Of a stretch of 64,000 nt of DNA, positions 1 through 9,823 are shown piece by piece. Source of the stretch: Enterococcus raffinosus (GTDB lineage: Bacteria; Bacillota; Bacilli; Lactobacillales; Enterococcaceae); assembly GCF_001886185.1 (NCBI RefSeq), contig NZ_JXLA01000003.1:1-64000 (forward strand). The letters run 5' to 3'. Below the pieces are notes generated by a model. That model searched no databases and was not told the DNA's origin. It worked only from the letters and a program-made list of their open reading frames with translations. Position 1 is the first letter of the stretch. Every line of letters begins with the position of its first letter. Both the position numbers and the translations under genes were made by a program.

Positions 1-18
1 TATCTTGACTTATTACCA

Positions 19-144
19 CTAGACTTTATCGTTTTCTTCTGCGGTAGTTGAATTTAATGCAACGGTCAATTTTGCGTTTTCTAGCTCTAAATTTGCAATA
101 CGTTGCAACAATTGTTCAATCACTTTTTCAGCATCTACATTCAC
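19..144 (-). CDS. Small phage protein downstream of baseplate gene (41 aa)
   Basis: This short frame starts at a GTG that overlaps the stop of the upstream tail gene (GTGA overlap). A GGAGG lies at a workable distance upstream. The protein is one amphipathic, probably coiled-coil helix (leucines and isoleucines in heptads around IEQLLQRIANLELEN) with an acidic end. Small coiled-coil proteins are common after tail-fibre genes in Firmicutes phages. I do not recognise a specific function. Confidence 0.55.
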   Translation of the reverse strand: MNVDAEKVIEQLLQRIANLELENAKLTVALNSTTAEENDKV

Positions 145-2609
145 AGGTCTTCCCTCCATCTTTCTTCTATTTCTTGGTTGGTAAATTCTTGCAGAACCAA
201 ACGATCTTTTTCATATCCTGTACGTTTGGCTTTGATTTCCCAAGCAAACCGAATCATCGGTCTATCTGAACAAACTAAAAAAGCATCTGATCGAAAATCA
301 GATACCCAGACTCTTGCATCATCGTAAACTTGTAAAAACACTTCGTAAGGTATATCCAAATTGACCGTATCACTAAAGATCGCATCAATCGGCACCCATA
401 CCTCGCATTCTTCATTTGTCACGTTTCTACCGATATCTCCCAAATAGCTCTCTGTCGTTTCGTAAGCGGGTGTCGCTCTCACGCCGTCTCTAGTCACATG
501 AATAGCGTTTTTTGCCCCTGTCGCGTTTAGATTTCCGACAGTAAGATTTCCTCTTATATCATTGGTGTATGACATAAGTAACGTCTTAGTGTTGGCATAA
601 CCGATTTGAAGGGTTTTGTTCTCTTCAGAAAAAAGATAAGCATCCCCATTTGACAGCACCTCGAATCCAGCAACCCTTTGATACTCGACTGAACCATTTG
701 AAAGTTTTTTATACTTGTAACTAGCTACTTCTAGCCCACGGTTGCCAATAAGTCCAGGAGTTCCGCTGAACTTCCCAACGGCTACAATAATCTTATTGTC
801 ATAAATATCAATATTTGACGATGTCGGCGTTCCGTTGTATACAACAAATCCGTTATCCCCGATCACACTTGAATTCGTTGTATTTTTTTTAAAATACATC
901 AGACTTTTATCCAGATTAATATTAATTTTTCCTAAAGCGTTGGTAATATTCCCCGATTGAAAATTGACTTGTCCGGTATCGAAATTGATACTTAAATTCT
1001 TTCCAGTAGCGATTCCAGTAGAGATTGCTTTTGCATTCAAATTCGTTACCGTGATTTTACTTGCATCTAAGGTTCCTGCGTTTATTGTACCTGCGTCGAC
1101 TGATCCAATCATTGCGGATGTGATTATAGCTCTGTCAATCTTAGTTTCTTTTGTCAGCCAGATTTTTGCTCCCTCGATTTTCAACCATTCTTTGCCATCC
1201 ATTTCGGAGCTTAAATTGATCGTTTTGATGATGTCATCTTTAGGTGTAGAATTTTCAATCTGATCCTTAATATCCTGATCCATTGTCGTTGAAGTAGTCA
1301 TCACCCACTCAAAAACTCCAGGAGAAATCTGTTTGTATACCCAAATTTCATCATCAGGACCATTCTTCTTGAACCAAATATCGCCTTCTTTCGGATGTTT
1401 CGGTTCTTCGGTGCCATCGTAGACATTATTCTTCCCTGCGGCATCCACTCGATGATCAAGTTCGTCCAATTTTTGTTGAAGTGGTCCTTTGAAGGTCGAA
1501 ACATTTGATGAATAGGCTTTTGTATCTGCGCTAATCGTTGAGTTTAGCCCACCGTCGAAAACAATCGTATAGTTTAACACAGGAGACTTGAACTGTTTCC
1601 CTTTACGATCGATCATCGTGACCCAATCGCCAACCTCTAAAGCTGGATTTCCGCGCCATTTTAAGTTTATGGGATAATAATTTATTCCCTTCACTTGTTG
1701 GAAAATCAAATTCAGCAGCGGCTGTGTCATTACATTATTCTCTATACTGATTTGAGCGCCTGCAGTCGATCCTGCTTGTAATACGTTCGTTTCGTTACTT
1801 GACTCTCCTTTAGGCGTAACTACTTTACACGAAATCCCTTTAGGTTGGTACATGAGTTCGCTTTTGGTAAGTCCTTTTAAGAAATATTCATTCGGATCAA
1901 TGCGGAAGCGCGGGTCTTCTAAATTTCGAATCGCTAATCGTCCATACCGATCGAAGAACACGAAACCAGATTGAAATTGGCCAATCAATCCAATCGCTTG
2001 TCGATAGGTATATCCTACTGGCTCATTGATGACATATTCATTTAAATGGTTAAATGAAACGGGATCAATTTCAGAGCCGCTCAAGTTTGCGATTTCTAAG
2101 GCGACATATGGAAGTTCGATTGGATAAGACAGCTTCGATTGATAATCAGACTCCATAAAAATAAAGCCATCTCTGGCTTCAATGGTCGTGGTGTTCTCGT
2201 TTCGGTTCGGATCCACACGATCGCTGATATAAAATGTCCCCAATGGGACAAACTCATACCGATCCGGAATATAGCTCACTATTCTTGCCTTTCCTATTTT
2301 TGCTCGACCGATTCTCGAAACATTATTGATATCCGAAGGTAGACCAGAACCACGAATTTTTATTCCTAATTCAATTTTCACTTCATCTAATTCTTTTAAT
2401 CCTTCAATGATTTCAGTAAAGATAATTTTTACTGTCGCCGATTGAGTGGAGCCTATTTGATAGTTCTCCCCACCAAATACCCCTGCTGAATAATTGATCG
2501 TTTTGATTTTATCTTTCAGATAGGTTGTTCCATTGATTGTTACTTTTGCGAAAACTTCACGTTCCGATTCTTTGAAGGCTTTATGAAATTCTTCTGTCAC
2601 GCTCAACAT
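141..2609 (-). CDS. Phage tail/baseplate protein, Tal-like (822 aa)
   Basis: Probable tail-associated or baseplate protein at the tail tip. The N-terminal ~370 residues resemble the conserved minor structural region of Firmicutes siphovirus tail proteins. A middle segment (DGTEEPKHPKEGDIWF) matches a motif often seen in such proteins. It is followed by a helical stretch and small-residue turns (AGTINAGTLDASKI) typical of fibre-like regions. It follows the tape measure and the small distal-tail-like gene, which is the usual order. The start has AGGTGATG just upstream. No lysozyme or peptidase motif was recognised. Receptor binding is possible for the C-terminus but not shown. Confidence 0.85.
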   Translation of the reverse strand: MLSVTEEFHKAFKESEREVFAKVTINGTTYLKDKIKTINYSAGVFGGENYQIGSTQSATVKIIFTEIIEGLKELDEVKIELGIKIRGSGLPSDINNVSRIGRAKIGKARIVSYIPDRYEFVPLGTFYISDRVDPNRNENTTTIEARDGFIFMESDYQSKLSYPIELPYVALEIANLSGSEIDPVSFNHLNEYVINEPVGYTYRQAIGLIGQFQSGFVFFDRYGRLAIRNLEDPRFRIDPNEYFLKGLTKSELMYQPKGISCKVVTPKGESSNETNVLQAGSTAGAQISIENNVMTQPLLNLIFQQVKGINYYPINLKWRGNPALEVGDWVTMIDRKGKQFKSPVLNYTIVFDGGLNSTISADTKAYSSNVSTFKGPLQQKLDELDHRVDAAGKNNVYDGTEEPKHPKEGDIWFKKNGPDDEIWVYKQISPGVFEWVMTTSTTMDQDIKDQIENSTPKDDIIKTINLSSEMDGKEWLKIEGAKIWLTKETKIDRAIITSAMIGSVDAGTINAGTLDASKITVTNLNAKAISTGIATGKNLSINFDTGQVNFQSGNITNALGKININLDKSLMYFKKNTTNSSVIGDNGFVVYNGTPTSSNIDIYDNKIIVAVGKFSGTPGLIGNRGLEVASYKYKKLSNGSVEYQRVAGFEVLSNGDAYLFSEENKTLQIGYANTKTLLMSYTNDIRGNLTVGNLNATGAKNAIHVTRDGVRATPAYETTESYLGDIGRNVTNEECEVWVPIDAIFSDTVNLDIPYEVFLQVYDDARVWVSDFRSDAFLVCSDRPMIRFAWEIKAKRTGYEKDRLVLQEFTNQEIEERWREDL

Positions 2610-2617
2610 GTCATCAC

Positions 2618-2977
2618 CTACATTTCAATGAATGGCACAGATAACCCTTGCCACATCATCTTTGAAAATTTAGCGTTCCACGAATAAACGGGAGTTGAGC
2701 GATCGCCACAATAAAACGATTTAGTGATTAGCCCGCCTTCTTGTGGATCGAGGTATCTAACGGTGAAAAATGCCGCATCAATTAAACGTAAAATTAAAGA
2801 GACCTCTGATGTATTCAGAGGCCCCCATTTTGCATCCAACTTTGTTTTTCTACCTAAGATATCCCTTACCATGTCTCCGTTCGCATTCCGTCCACTAGAG
2901 CCGCTATCTAAGGTTTGGATACTCACTGTGAGTTCTTTTGGTGTTGCCACTTTTGATCCTGCTATTAAAAAATCCAT
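2618..2977 (-). CDS. Small tail-tip protein (119 aa, DUF6711-like)
   Basis: A compact beta-rich protein between tape measure and baseplate genes, where distal-tail proteins are usually encoded. It resembles the DUF6711 group of phage proteins; that assignment is from memory of the family and is tentative. The start is preceded by AAGGAGG at good spacing. A gap of 8 bases separates it from the baseplate gene, so both are read from the same late transcript. It is shorter than a classical Dit (about 250 aa), so it may be a minimal Dit-like hub. Confidence 0.7.
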   Translation of the reverse strand: MDFLIAGSKVATPKELTVSIQTLDSGSSGRNANGDMVRDILGRKTKLDAKWGPLNTSEVSLILRLIDAAFFTVRYLDPQEGGLITKSFYCGDRSTPVYSWNAKFSKMMWQGLSVPFIEM

Positions 2978-2989
2978 GTTTTATCCTCC

Positions 2990-5900
2990 TTACAAGTTAA
3001 GCTCTAGGGCTCCTATCTGTTCATGGTACTGATTGATTCCTTTTACAGTCACTTGACCTAATCTCGTGGAATCTACTTCAAGAATAACTTCTATCGGTTG
3101 GTCTCCGCCTTTTAGTTTTAGACTAGACAGTGCTTGTACAATCGCAGTTGCGATGGATTCCCCAAGACTTGCCAGTAAATTAGTGGACAATCCTTCCATT
3201 CCATTTCCAGAAATAGCCATTGTCGATGTTCCCTTTTTACCGCTACCGGAGTAGCCTTCAGAAGAATCACTAAACACATCAGGCATGGTCAAATCTGGGA
3301 GACTATCATAGCCCATAAAATCTAACGCTTCATTGATTCGTTGGAAAGCTAGTTCCGAATTACTCAATGGGACGATCATCTCCGGATTATTCCCCTCAGC
3401 CAATTGATACCAACCAAAACGATCCACCAATCCACCATCTGCGAAACCTGTGAAATTATTGATCATTTCGACAATCATATTTGTCACGGCGTCTTTTGCA
3501 TATTTCAGAAAGCCTGAAGCAACTGACAACATCGGATCTTGAATACCTGAGATATCAACAAATTTGCTGATTGCTTCAGAGACCAACGCAGAAGGGTTAG
3601 ATATAACATTCCATACATCCTCTGCGACCCCTTTCGCTTTATCAAATCCATTTGTAAAGAAATCTTTAAAGCTTCCGAATATTCCCCCAGCGTAGTGAGG
3701 AACCAGACTTCCTGGCAAGACTTGCGCACCTCTTGGAAGATCAACCAACATATTCCGTTGTCTTGGGAACATACCCATGCGGCCACCCGGTAATTTGAAC
3801 ATTTCTTGGTAGCTAGATCCTGGTGCATCATTGACTAGCGCCGGTCCTCCAGGATGGTAATCCGTACCTGTTTTGTATGTAGGGATTGACCATTTGTTCA
3901 ATGACCATCCCGCGTTCACGGCACCTAGAACCCAGTTGATCGCGCCAATAGCGGAATTGACCGCATCACCAATTGGTCTAGCAATCGTATTCGCAATGTT
4001 TCCAATGGCATTGCCAATCGCCTGAACACCATTTGATAGACCGTTCGCAATCTTTCCTGGTAAATCTTTGGCCCAGTTTCCTATATTGCTAAAAACATCC
4101 GAGGCTACGCTCTTCACGTCATTCAGTTTAGAAGAAACGCCCTCTTTCAAGCTACCAAACGCTGAGACTGCTTTACTTTTTGCAGACTCGGCTCCTGAAC
4201 GGACGGCTTCGGCTGCACTCGACATTTTTGAACTTGCTGCATTCCGAACTTCTTCAAATTTGCTAGACGTTGCACTTTTTAAGTCATTCCATTTTTCTGA
4301 TGCCCAATCCTTCGCATTCCCAGCTTTTTCTTTAACTGTGTTAGCGACATTCGTAAATTTATCTTTTGCAGCATTATAGATTTCACTTGCTTTACTGGTC
4401 ACAGCGTCTTTCGCAGCATTCCATTTTTCCGAGGTCCAATTTTTTACATTATCCCAAGCAGTTGAAGTAGCATTTTTGATACCTTCCCATTTTTCACCGA
4501 TCCAGTCTTTCAACTGGCTAGCTTTCTCTTTGATGGTATCCCAATTTTGCCATAACAAAACACCAACGGCAATGGCTGCACCTATCGCAATGGCCCAAGG
4601 TCCTCCAAGAGCAGTCATGAACGCTTCAAGTCCAAATTTAACTAAAGACAATGCTCCGGCTAGACTTTTTATTGAAGTAATAAAGTTAAAAACTCCTACA
4701 AGAACTTCTGCCAAACCAGCTAATTTACTAATAGCTAAAAGAACCCCTGCAAAAGTTCCGAAAACAGTTACAAATGTAGAAAATCCTTCTTGATGTTCAG
4801 ATATCCAATTCCCAATACCCGAAAGAGCGTCACCTAGTTTTTTCAATACATCAACGATTAATCCACCGGTCCATTCAGCAATAGGTTTTAGAATGGAGTT
4901 CCAAAAGAAATCAAATGCTGGTTTACATCCATTAATAATTCCATTTAGTCCATCTAGAGCACCACTTAATGCTTTAAGGAATGCTGGAATTAAATCTTGA
5001 ATTGTGTATTTAGCTAAAGGAAGTAAGACGTTCTTATAAAACCATTCCAAGCCATCTCCAATGTTTTTTGTCAATGATTGTATTGATTTAAGTAACCCAT
5101 TAATAGAATTAAGGAGTGGACGGAAGTCAAGAGTCTTAGCCCACTCTGCAGTCGCTCCTGTCATTCGTTTGATTGTCCCAAGGACTGTGTCAATTATCTT
5201 CATAATCCCTTCGAAGATTGTTTGACCTCGGTTATTTTCATCCCATGCCTCTCGAAAGCTTTTTGCCAGATTTCCAACAGTATTGAAAATATTCGTAATG
5301 ATCTCCATGATATTAGCTAGAATACTTTCGCCAATTCCCGAAGCAAAAGCCTTGTCAAATGCTGTCATGATTGAATTGATTAGCTTAAGAACTTCTGATA
5401 ACGCGTTAAAGATAGCTTGAATGATCGCCGTCCCTCGACCGTTGTCGTTCCAAGCATTTTGAAATGCTTTACCTATAGTTTCTATTAAATGAAATAGCTT
5501 AGTATAGAATTCTATCAATTGTCTTGCAAGCTCTACCCCAGTGCCATTATTCCAAACTTCTCGGAATGACTCCGCGATATCATGCAAGACTTCTAACCAC
5601 TGATTTAAAGCATTAAATATTTGCTGAATCAATTTAGTGCCTCGGCCGTTTTCTTCCCAAGCAATTCTAAAAGCCCTTGCAATATCACCAATGATATAAA
5701 GAACATCGCCCAATAATACTAAAAGATTTTCTACAAACTTTTGTCCGGTTCCATTAGTCCATACCTCCAAGAATGATTTACCAATTGCCTTAATCAATTT
5801 TCCAATTTCAGATAATGAATACTTGAACGCATCCATAACACGTTTTCCTTGAGCGTCCCAAGCTTTCTTTATTGGATCAAAGAGTTTTGACATGATGTCT

Positions 5901-7630
5901 TTAAATTTCTTGGCAAAATCCGTTAACCATTTCGGAGTTTCTGGAACTGCTGCTGATCCAAAGTCAGCCCATGGATCAGAACCAGATCCATTCGGATTCT
6001 TCGGTCTTGTTGGAATTTCCTGAGGAATGAACTCATTTGATTCGTCGTCAGAGTCATCACTGAAATCCAAAATGTTTAATTCATCAAACCCAGCTAAAAG
6101 ACGTTTATATTCTTTTGCTTTTTTTCGAGCTGCTTCTGTTCTATCATGCTGATCTTTAAGTTGCTTATTTGAATCCTTAATGGATTGAGCCATCTCATCG
6201 TATCCATCTGATGCATCAGATGCAGCACTTCCAGTATCATCTAAAGCTTGGACATTGTTCATTAGTCCCTGAGCACCGTTGAATGCATCACCGATGTTCA
6301 TTCCGAAAAGTGTGGATATAAATCCAGCAATATAGCCAGTAACTTTAGCTAAGGCCGACATCAAAGCATTTATCGCTGGCAAAGCTGCTTGGTAAATTGG
6401 ATAAAATGCAGTTAGTAAATTGACCTTAATTTGATTTAAACTAGCTGAAAACTGTGCGTTAGTCTGTAACGCTTTAAAAAGCCCGCCAGCTAGAGTCATG
6501 ATTCCTTGGTATAAGAACGTGAACAAGAATAACTGCGACCATAGCATCTTCATGGAGCGTCCAAAACCACCCATGCCTTGAGCCATTCTAGATGTTCCGC
6601 TAGTGACTTGTTTCGATTGTCTGTCAAATAAACTTCCAAATCTACCAATAGAATTACTCATCATATTTTTGAAACGTGAAAAGAGTCCTTCTGATTGTTT
6701 CGTGGAACCCGACAGATTCCTCATTCCATTTGCTGCCATACGAGCTTTTACAGGTTGCTCGCCAAGTTCCGTATTTACACTAGACAACGCTGTCTTTAGA
6801 ACATCAGAACGATCTTCCAACTGAGCATATGAACGTTGCAAAGCATCATTGTCTGCAATCAATTTCTCCATTTTTGCTGATTGTTTAGAAATAGCTTCAG
6901 CGGTTTTGGTTGATTGTGGTGTATCTTGTATCCCTGTAGATTTCCACTTTCCAGATGCGAAACTTCCTGTTTCTGTTTGCTGCATCTTCATTTCATTTTT
7001 CAGAGCCTTAACTTTAGCTCTCATAGCTTCAATCTGCCGCTCATTGCCTTCCATCTTAGCTGAAATGTTAGACAGAGAATTAGGGATAGTATCATATTCG
7101 GATTTTAACCCGCGCACAATCGCTTGTGCTTGTTGTTGTGACTTGTTCATCTGAATTTGTGCTTTTGAAATTTGTTCGCCTATTCTTGATTCACTTTTAG
7201 AATCCCCAGACAACCGCGCCCCGTTTTTATTAGCCTGTAAGTTAGCTATTCGTTGTTGCGCTGCTTTGGCTTGCTGCATTTGCGTGTTCACTTTATCAAC
7301 TGCGGTTTGAACATCTTTTGTCATTTTAACAGCGCCTTTGGATACTCCAGCAGAAAGTGACTTCCCAACTTCTTCGCCATTTTTTGCCGCCGATTGATTC
7401 ATTCTCTTCAGCATAGAATCAAAATTTGAATTCATTTTCTCGAATTGTTTGGTAAATTTATCGAACCCTTTTGAATCAGATAAGTTTTTTTCTACAGCGT
7501 CCATCCCTTGACCAGATGAACTCTTGACTCGGCTCATCATAGAATCCATCTTTTGTTCAAATCGTGCGACCTTTTCCTCAATGGGGTTCAAGTCACCATC
7601 AAAAACGACTTCAAGTCTATCCAGCTCCAT
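2990..7630 (-). CDS. Tail tape measure protein (1546 aa)
   Basis: This protein sets tail length and spans the tail lumen. The N-terminal ~450 residues are coiled coil, rich in Gln, Lys and Ala. A hydrophobic stretch lies near residues 370-460. A Pro/Asp-rich hinge near 530-560 is followed by a repeat region (about 610-830) in which W-x-NGTG and W-x-[ED]N-x-RG modules alternate. A second repeat region (about 1050-1200) holds W-containing amphipathic modules such as KDWASEKW. A glycine-rich C-terminal part ends in a strong hydrophilic tail. The length is typical of phages with long tails. The start has GGAGGG at good spacing. It is the longest gene in the window. Confidence 0.95.
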   Translation of the reverse strand: MELDRLEVVFDGDLNPIEEKVARFEQKMDSMMSRVKSSSGQGMDAVEKNLSDSKGFDKFTKQFEKMNSNFDSMLKRMNQSAAKNGEEVGKSLSAGVSKGAVKMTKDVQTAVDKVNTQMQQAKAAQQRIANLQANKNGARLSGDSKSESRIGEQISKAQIQMNKSQQQAQAIVRGLKSEYDTIPNSLSNISAKMEGNERQIEAMRAKVKALKNEMKMQQTETGSFASGKWKSTGIQDTPQSTKTAEAISKQSAKMEKLIADNDALQRSYAQLEDRSDVLKTALSSVNTELGEQPVKARMAANGMRNLSGSTKQSEGLFSRFKNMMSNSIGRFGSLFDRQSKQVTSGTSRMAQGMGGFGRSMKMLWSQLFLFTFLYQGIMTLAGGLFKALQTNAQFSASLNQIKVNLLTAFYPIYQAALPAINALMSALAKVTGYIAGFISTLFGMNIGDAFNGAQGLMNNVQALDDTGSAASDASDGYDEMAQSIKDSNKQLKDQHDRTEAARKKAKEYKRLLAGFDELNILDFSDDSDDESNEFIPQEIPTRPKNPNGSGSDPWADFGSAAVPETPKWLTDFAKKFKDIMSKLFDPIKKAWDAQGKRVMDAFKYSLSEIGKLIKAIGKSFLEVWTNGTGQKFVENLLVLLGDVLYIIGDIARAFRIAWEENGRGTKLIQQIFNALNQWLEVLHDIAESFREVWNNGTGVELARQLIEFYTKLFHLIETIGKAFQNAWNDNGRGTAIIQAIFNALSEVLKLINSIMTAFDKAFASGIGESILANIMEIITNIFNTVGNLAKSFREAWDENNRGQTIFEGIMKIIDTVLGTIKRMTGATAEWAKTLDFRPLLNSINGLLKSIQSLTKNIGDGLEWFYKNVLLPLAKYTIQDLIPAFLKALSGALDGLNGIINGCKPAFDFFWNSILKPIAEWTGGLIVDVLKKLGDALSGIGNWISEHQEGFSTFVTVFGTFAGVLLAISKLAGLAEVLVGVFNFITSIKSLAGALSLVKFGLEAFMTALGGPWAIAIGAAIAVGVLLWQNWDTIKEKASQLKDWIGEKWEGIKNATSTAWDNVKNWTSEKWNAAKDAVTSKASEIYNAAKDKFTNVANTVKEKAGNAKDWASEKWNDLKSATSSKFEEVRNAASSKMSSAAEAVRSGAESAKSKAVSAFGSLKEGVSSKLNDVKSVASDVFSNIGNWAKDLPGKIANGLSNGVQAIGNAIGNIANTIARPIGDAVNSAIGAINWVLGAVNAGWSLNKWSIPTYKTGTDYHPGGPALVNDAPGSSYQEMFKLPGGRMGMFPRQRNMLVDLPRGAQVLPGSLVPHYAGGIFGSFKDFFTNGFDKAKGVAEDVWNVISNPSALVSEAISKFVDISGIQDPMLSVASGFLKYAKDAVTNMIVEMINNFTGFADGGLVDRFGWYQLAEGNNPEMIVPLSNSELAFQRINEALDFMGYDSLPDLTMPDVFSDSSEGYSGSGKKGTSTMAISGNGMEGLSTNLLASLGESIATAIVQALSSLKLKGGDQPIEVILEVDSTRLGQVTVKGINQYHEQIGALELNL

Positions 7631-7633
7631 GAT

Positions 7634-8388
7634 CTATCCCTCCTTTTCCTGTTTATTTTTCCGCTCTCGTGTAGCTTTAATCAATTCCGTTCGTTCAATC
7701 ATCCGAGCCTTCATAATTTCCCAATCTTGCGGCCGATTTGATTGTTCCTGCTTATCTTCCGTTTTCAAGAATGGATAGTGTTGATCTGGTTTAGGCATTT
7801 TCTTCGGATCATTAAAACCATAAGCATTTAATTGTGCAGCTTTGTAATCCATCATGGCTTTTTCTTCCAACTGTTGCTTTCTAATCGCAACATTTGCTTC
7901 TGCTTGAATAACTATTTCTTCATAGGTCATTGACCAGTATTTTTCTGCTGGAATTCCTGCTTCTACTGCTTTGGGATACATCTCTTCTAGTAATTCAGAA
8001 AAAGAGGAGAACCTTATACTAGGCTCTCCTCCTCGTTCTTCTCTTCGCCGATTAAATCGGTTCTGTCCGTCTCTTCCTCTGAGCCGAAAAAACCTGCTTC
8101 TTCCATCAATTTTTGGATAACTTCCAATAATTTCATCATTGAGCCGCCATTATTTACATACTCATCGTACATCTCAGGCATATCTGCCATTTTGATATTG
8201 GCTGTTTGATTCGTTGCATGAAGAATCGTTAGCATCTCACCTAAACGCGGCATTTTAAACCCGCCATTACCACTCATCATAATACCGAACAGTGATTTAC
8301 CTAATCGTTTTTCAATATCCACTGTCGCTTTTCCGTCTAACACTAAAGATAATGTTTTCTTGCCAAATTCTACTTTCATTGGTTTCAT
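7634..8388 (-). CDS. gpGT-like frameshift fusion of the tail chaperone (~251 aa)
   Basis: Reading gpG to its codon 101, slipping -1 at U-UUU-UUC (8092-8086) and continuing gives an uninterrupted frame of 150 more residues to the stop at 7634. The open stretch between the shift site and the first ATG of the downstream frame (7981) has no stop codon and no good ribosome site. So the T part is more likely made by frameshift than as a separate gene. In lambda-type phages the T domain binds the tail tube protein. The extension includes SELLEEMYPKAVEAGIP and a charged, Lys-rich end. Confidence 0.75.
8014..8388 (-). CDS. Tail assembly chaperone gpG-like (124 aa)
   Basis: Equivalent by position to lambda gpG: a short protein between tail tube and tape measure that coats the tape measure during assembly. 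The C-terminal half becomes very acidic (EEKNEEES). The start has AGGAGG six to eight bases upstream. Near its end lies the U-UUU-UUC heptamer at 8092-8086, in the correct frame for a -1 shift into the downstream frame. That supports gpG function more than sequence similarity does. Confidence 0.8.
   Translation of the reverse strand: MKPMKVEFGKKTLSLVLDGKATVDIEKRLGKSLFGIMMSGNGGFKMPRLGEMLTILHATNQTANIKMADMPEMYDEYVNNGGSMMKLLEVIQKLMEEAGFFGSEEETDRTDLIGEEKNEEESLV
8086..8092 (-). other. Programmed -1 frameshift heptamer (gpG to gpGT)
   Basis: On the minus strand the bases read T TTT TTC, in the zero frame of gpG codons 99-101 (Gly-Phe-Phe). This fits the X-XXY-YYZ rule for -1 slippage. The -1 frame stays open from here to the stop at 7634, across the gpG stop at 8014. 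Confidence 0.75.
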
Positions 8389-8459
8389 ATTGTTTTTCCT
8401 CCTAAGATTTAAATAGGGCCAGAGGGTTATCTCTAGCCCATATAGTTTTCGTTAAACGT

Positions 8460-8897
8460 TTATGCCCAATCCGGTCCATCTGAAACAGTTACAGACAGCG
8501 TAAATTGATAGGCTCCGTTTACTTCACCAGAACCCATTTTCACAGTCACGCCGCCAGTAAATGTGCATTTCGCACCGTCAGGATAAGACAATTCAAATTT
8601 TGCTTCTTTTCCTGACGTTTGCACTGCCTTTAACTTTGTAAATACAGCTTTGTCATATAAGAAAGTGAACTCTAATGAATCCATATCTTGAATACCCGAA
8701 ATATATTTTTTATTTGCGTCTTTTAGCGTCGTAACATCAACTTGTTCTGGATCTCCACCGATTTCAGGAACAGCTTGTAATCCTTCAATTTCAGTAAAGC
8801 CAGACTCGGAGCCTGATTTCATTGATAACGCCGTGCCCTTAGTTAGTAAACCGGCAAATAATTGTAAGTTCATCGGTAAAATTTTTGTTTTCTTCAT
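8460..8897 (-). CDS. Major tail tube protein (145 aa)
   Basis: Size, position before the tail chaperones, and a beta-rich fold with a C-terminal Ig-like stretch fit a siphovirus tail tube subunit. The N-terminus is KKTKILPMNLQLFAG, containing NLQLFA, the motif cleaved by Prp-type proteases in L27 and in some phage scaffold and capsid proteins. Processing would remove about 15 residues. The start has AAGGAGG at 8 bases. It is expected to be one of the most abundant late products. Confidence 0.85.
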   Translation of the reverse strand: MKKTKILPMNLQLFAGLLTKGTALSMKSGSESGFTEIEGLQAVPEIGGDPEQVDVTTLKDANKKYISGIQDMDSLEFTFLYDKAVFTKLKAVQTSGKEAKFELSYPDGAKCTFTGGVTVKMGSGEVNGAYQFTLSVTVSDGPDWA

Positions 8898-8912
8898 GGT
8901 ATTTCCTCCTTG

Positions 8913-9278
8913 TTATTGGTATACAAAAAGCGTTCGATTATCTACCACTCCTCGGAATGTTAGAATCGAACGCTTCAATGCATCTTGATTGCCATCATCA
9001 CTGGCTGTATTCTTAAATCCAATCTCTTTCAATACTTTAATTATTTCACTCTGTATTGTAGATAGAGATTTGTTTCCGTATAAATCGATTTTTACTGTCC
9101 ATTCAGTTAGTGCTTCTTTGTCGGATATATCTTTCTTGTGCGGCTTTGCCTTTGTCGAATAAATTGCAGCGGGCATATTCGACCATGTGTTAGGATACTC
9201 CGCAGATACGAGCTTCAGCTCAGCGACTTTTTTCAACTGAGTAACAATATCAGACTTTATGTTATAACGCTCTGTCAT
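8913..9278 (-). CDS. Tail terminator / completion-type protein (121 aa)
   Basis: It lies directly before the tail tube gene and overlaps the HK97-gp10-like gene by 4 bases, the usual place of the tail terminator (SPP1 gp17 / lambda gpU type). The alpha/beta pattern, with the conserved-looking segment KIDLYGNKSLSTIQSE, fits such small proteins. No catalytic motif is visible. The role is inferred mainly from position. Confidence 0.65.
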   Translation of the reverse strand: MTERYNIKSDIVTQLKKVAELKLVSAEYPNTWSNMPAAIYSTKAKPHKKDISDKEALTEWTVKIDLYGNKSLSTIQSEIIKVLKEIGFKNTASDDGNQDALKRSILTFRGVVDNRTLFVYQ

Positions 9279-9823
9279 AGTTTCCTCAGTCCTTCCTTCA
9301 CACGATCTTTATAAATGTCTTCGGCCATTTCAACCACTTCTTTCATTGACGGATATAGCCAAGGTCTTGCCGGCTGCCCACGAGTCATAAAGAAATCTTG
9401 TCCCTTGATAGTCACTCTTGGAATACCGTATACCATCTCAAGGTCAACAGGTGTTTTGTGTACAGGAATAAACCATCGTTCAGTAGAATAAACAGGATTC
9501 ACTCCTGGTGGCAAATCTTTTGGTGACTCTGCTCCGACTGGACCTGTACCAAATTCACGAAACAACGCTTGTATCTTATCCGACCAAACACGACCGACTA
9601 TTTTTCCTCTGCCATCTATCACGACTTCTTGTTTTGGAGAGCCGCTTAATTCGCCTGATCCGTACTTTATTGACGATTGCAGGTGACTTGTTGCTCTTGC
9701 CACAGTTTCATCTACAATATCGAATGTCGCTTCAAAAACAGCGTCTTCCATCACTTTAGGAATCGCTCGTATTTTTGACATCAGTCGGTCAGCACCTCTG
9801 AACTCAACGCCCATCTTCATCAC
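9275..9823 (-). CDS. HK97 gp10-family head-tail joining protein (182 aa)
   Basis: Matches the HK97-gp10 family by length, position and the segment LFREFGTGPVG followed by a mention of proline-rich turns and RPWLYPSM near the end. These proteins form part of the connector between neck and tail. The start overlaps the upstream stopper gene by 20 bases, so coupling is likely. Some members have been described as tail-completion proteins. Confidence 0.75.
   Translation of the reverse strand: MMKMGVEFRGADRLMSKIRAIPKVMEDAVFEATFDIVDETVARATSHLQSSIKYGSGELSGSPKQEVVIDGRGKIVGRVWSDKIQALFREFGTGPVGAESPKDLPPGVNPVYSTERWFIPVHKTPVDLEMVYGIPRVTIKGQDFFMTRGQPARPWLYPSMKEVVEMAEDIYKDRVKEGLRKL

Noticed and set aside
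4068-4793. Rightward open frames in the tape-measure gene
   Set aside because: Antisense shadows of the repeat-rich tape measure; no ribosome sites or family motifs.
7634-7981. Separate gene starting at the ATG at 7981
   Set aside because: There is no good ribosome site. The frame is open upstream to a -1 slippery heptamer in the gpG-like gene, so a frameshift product is more likely.
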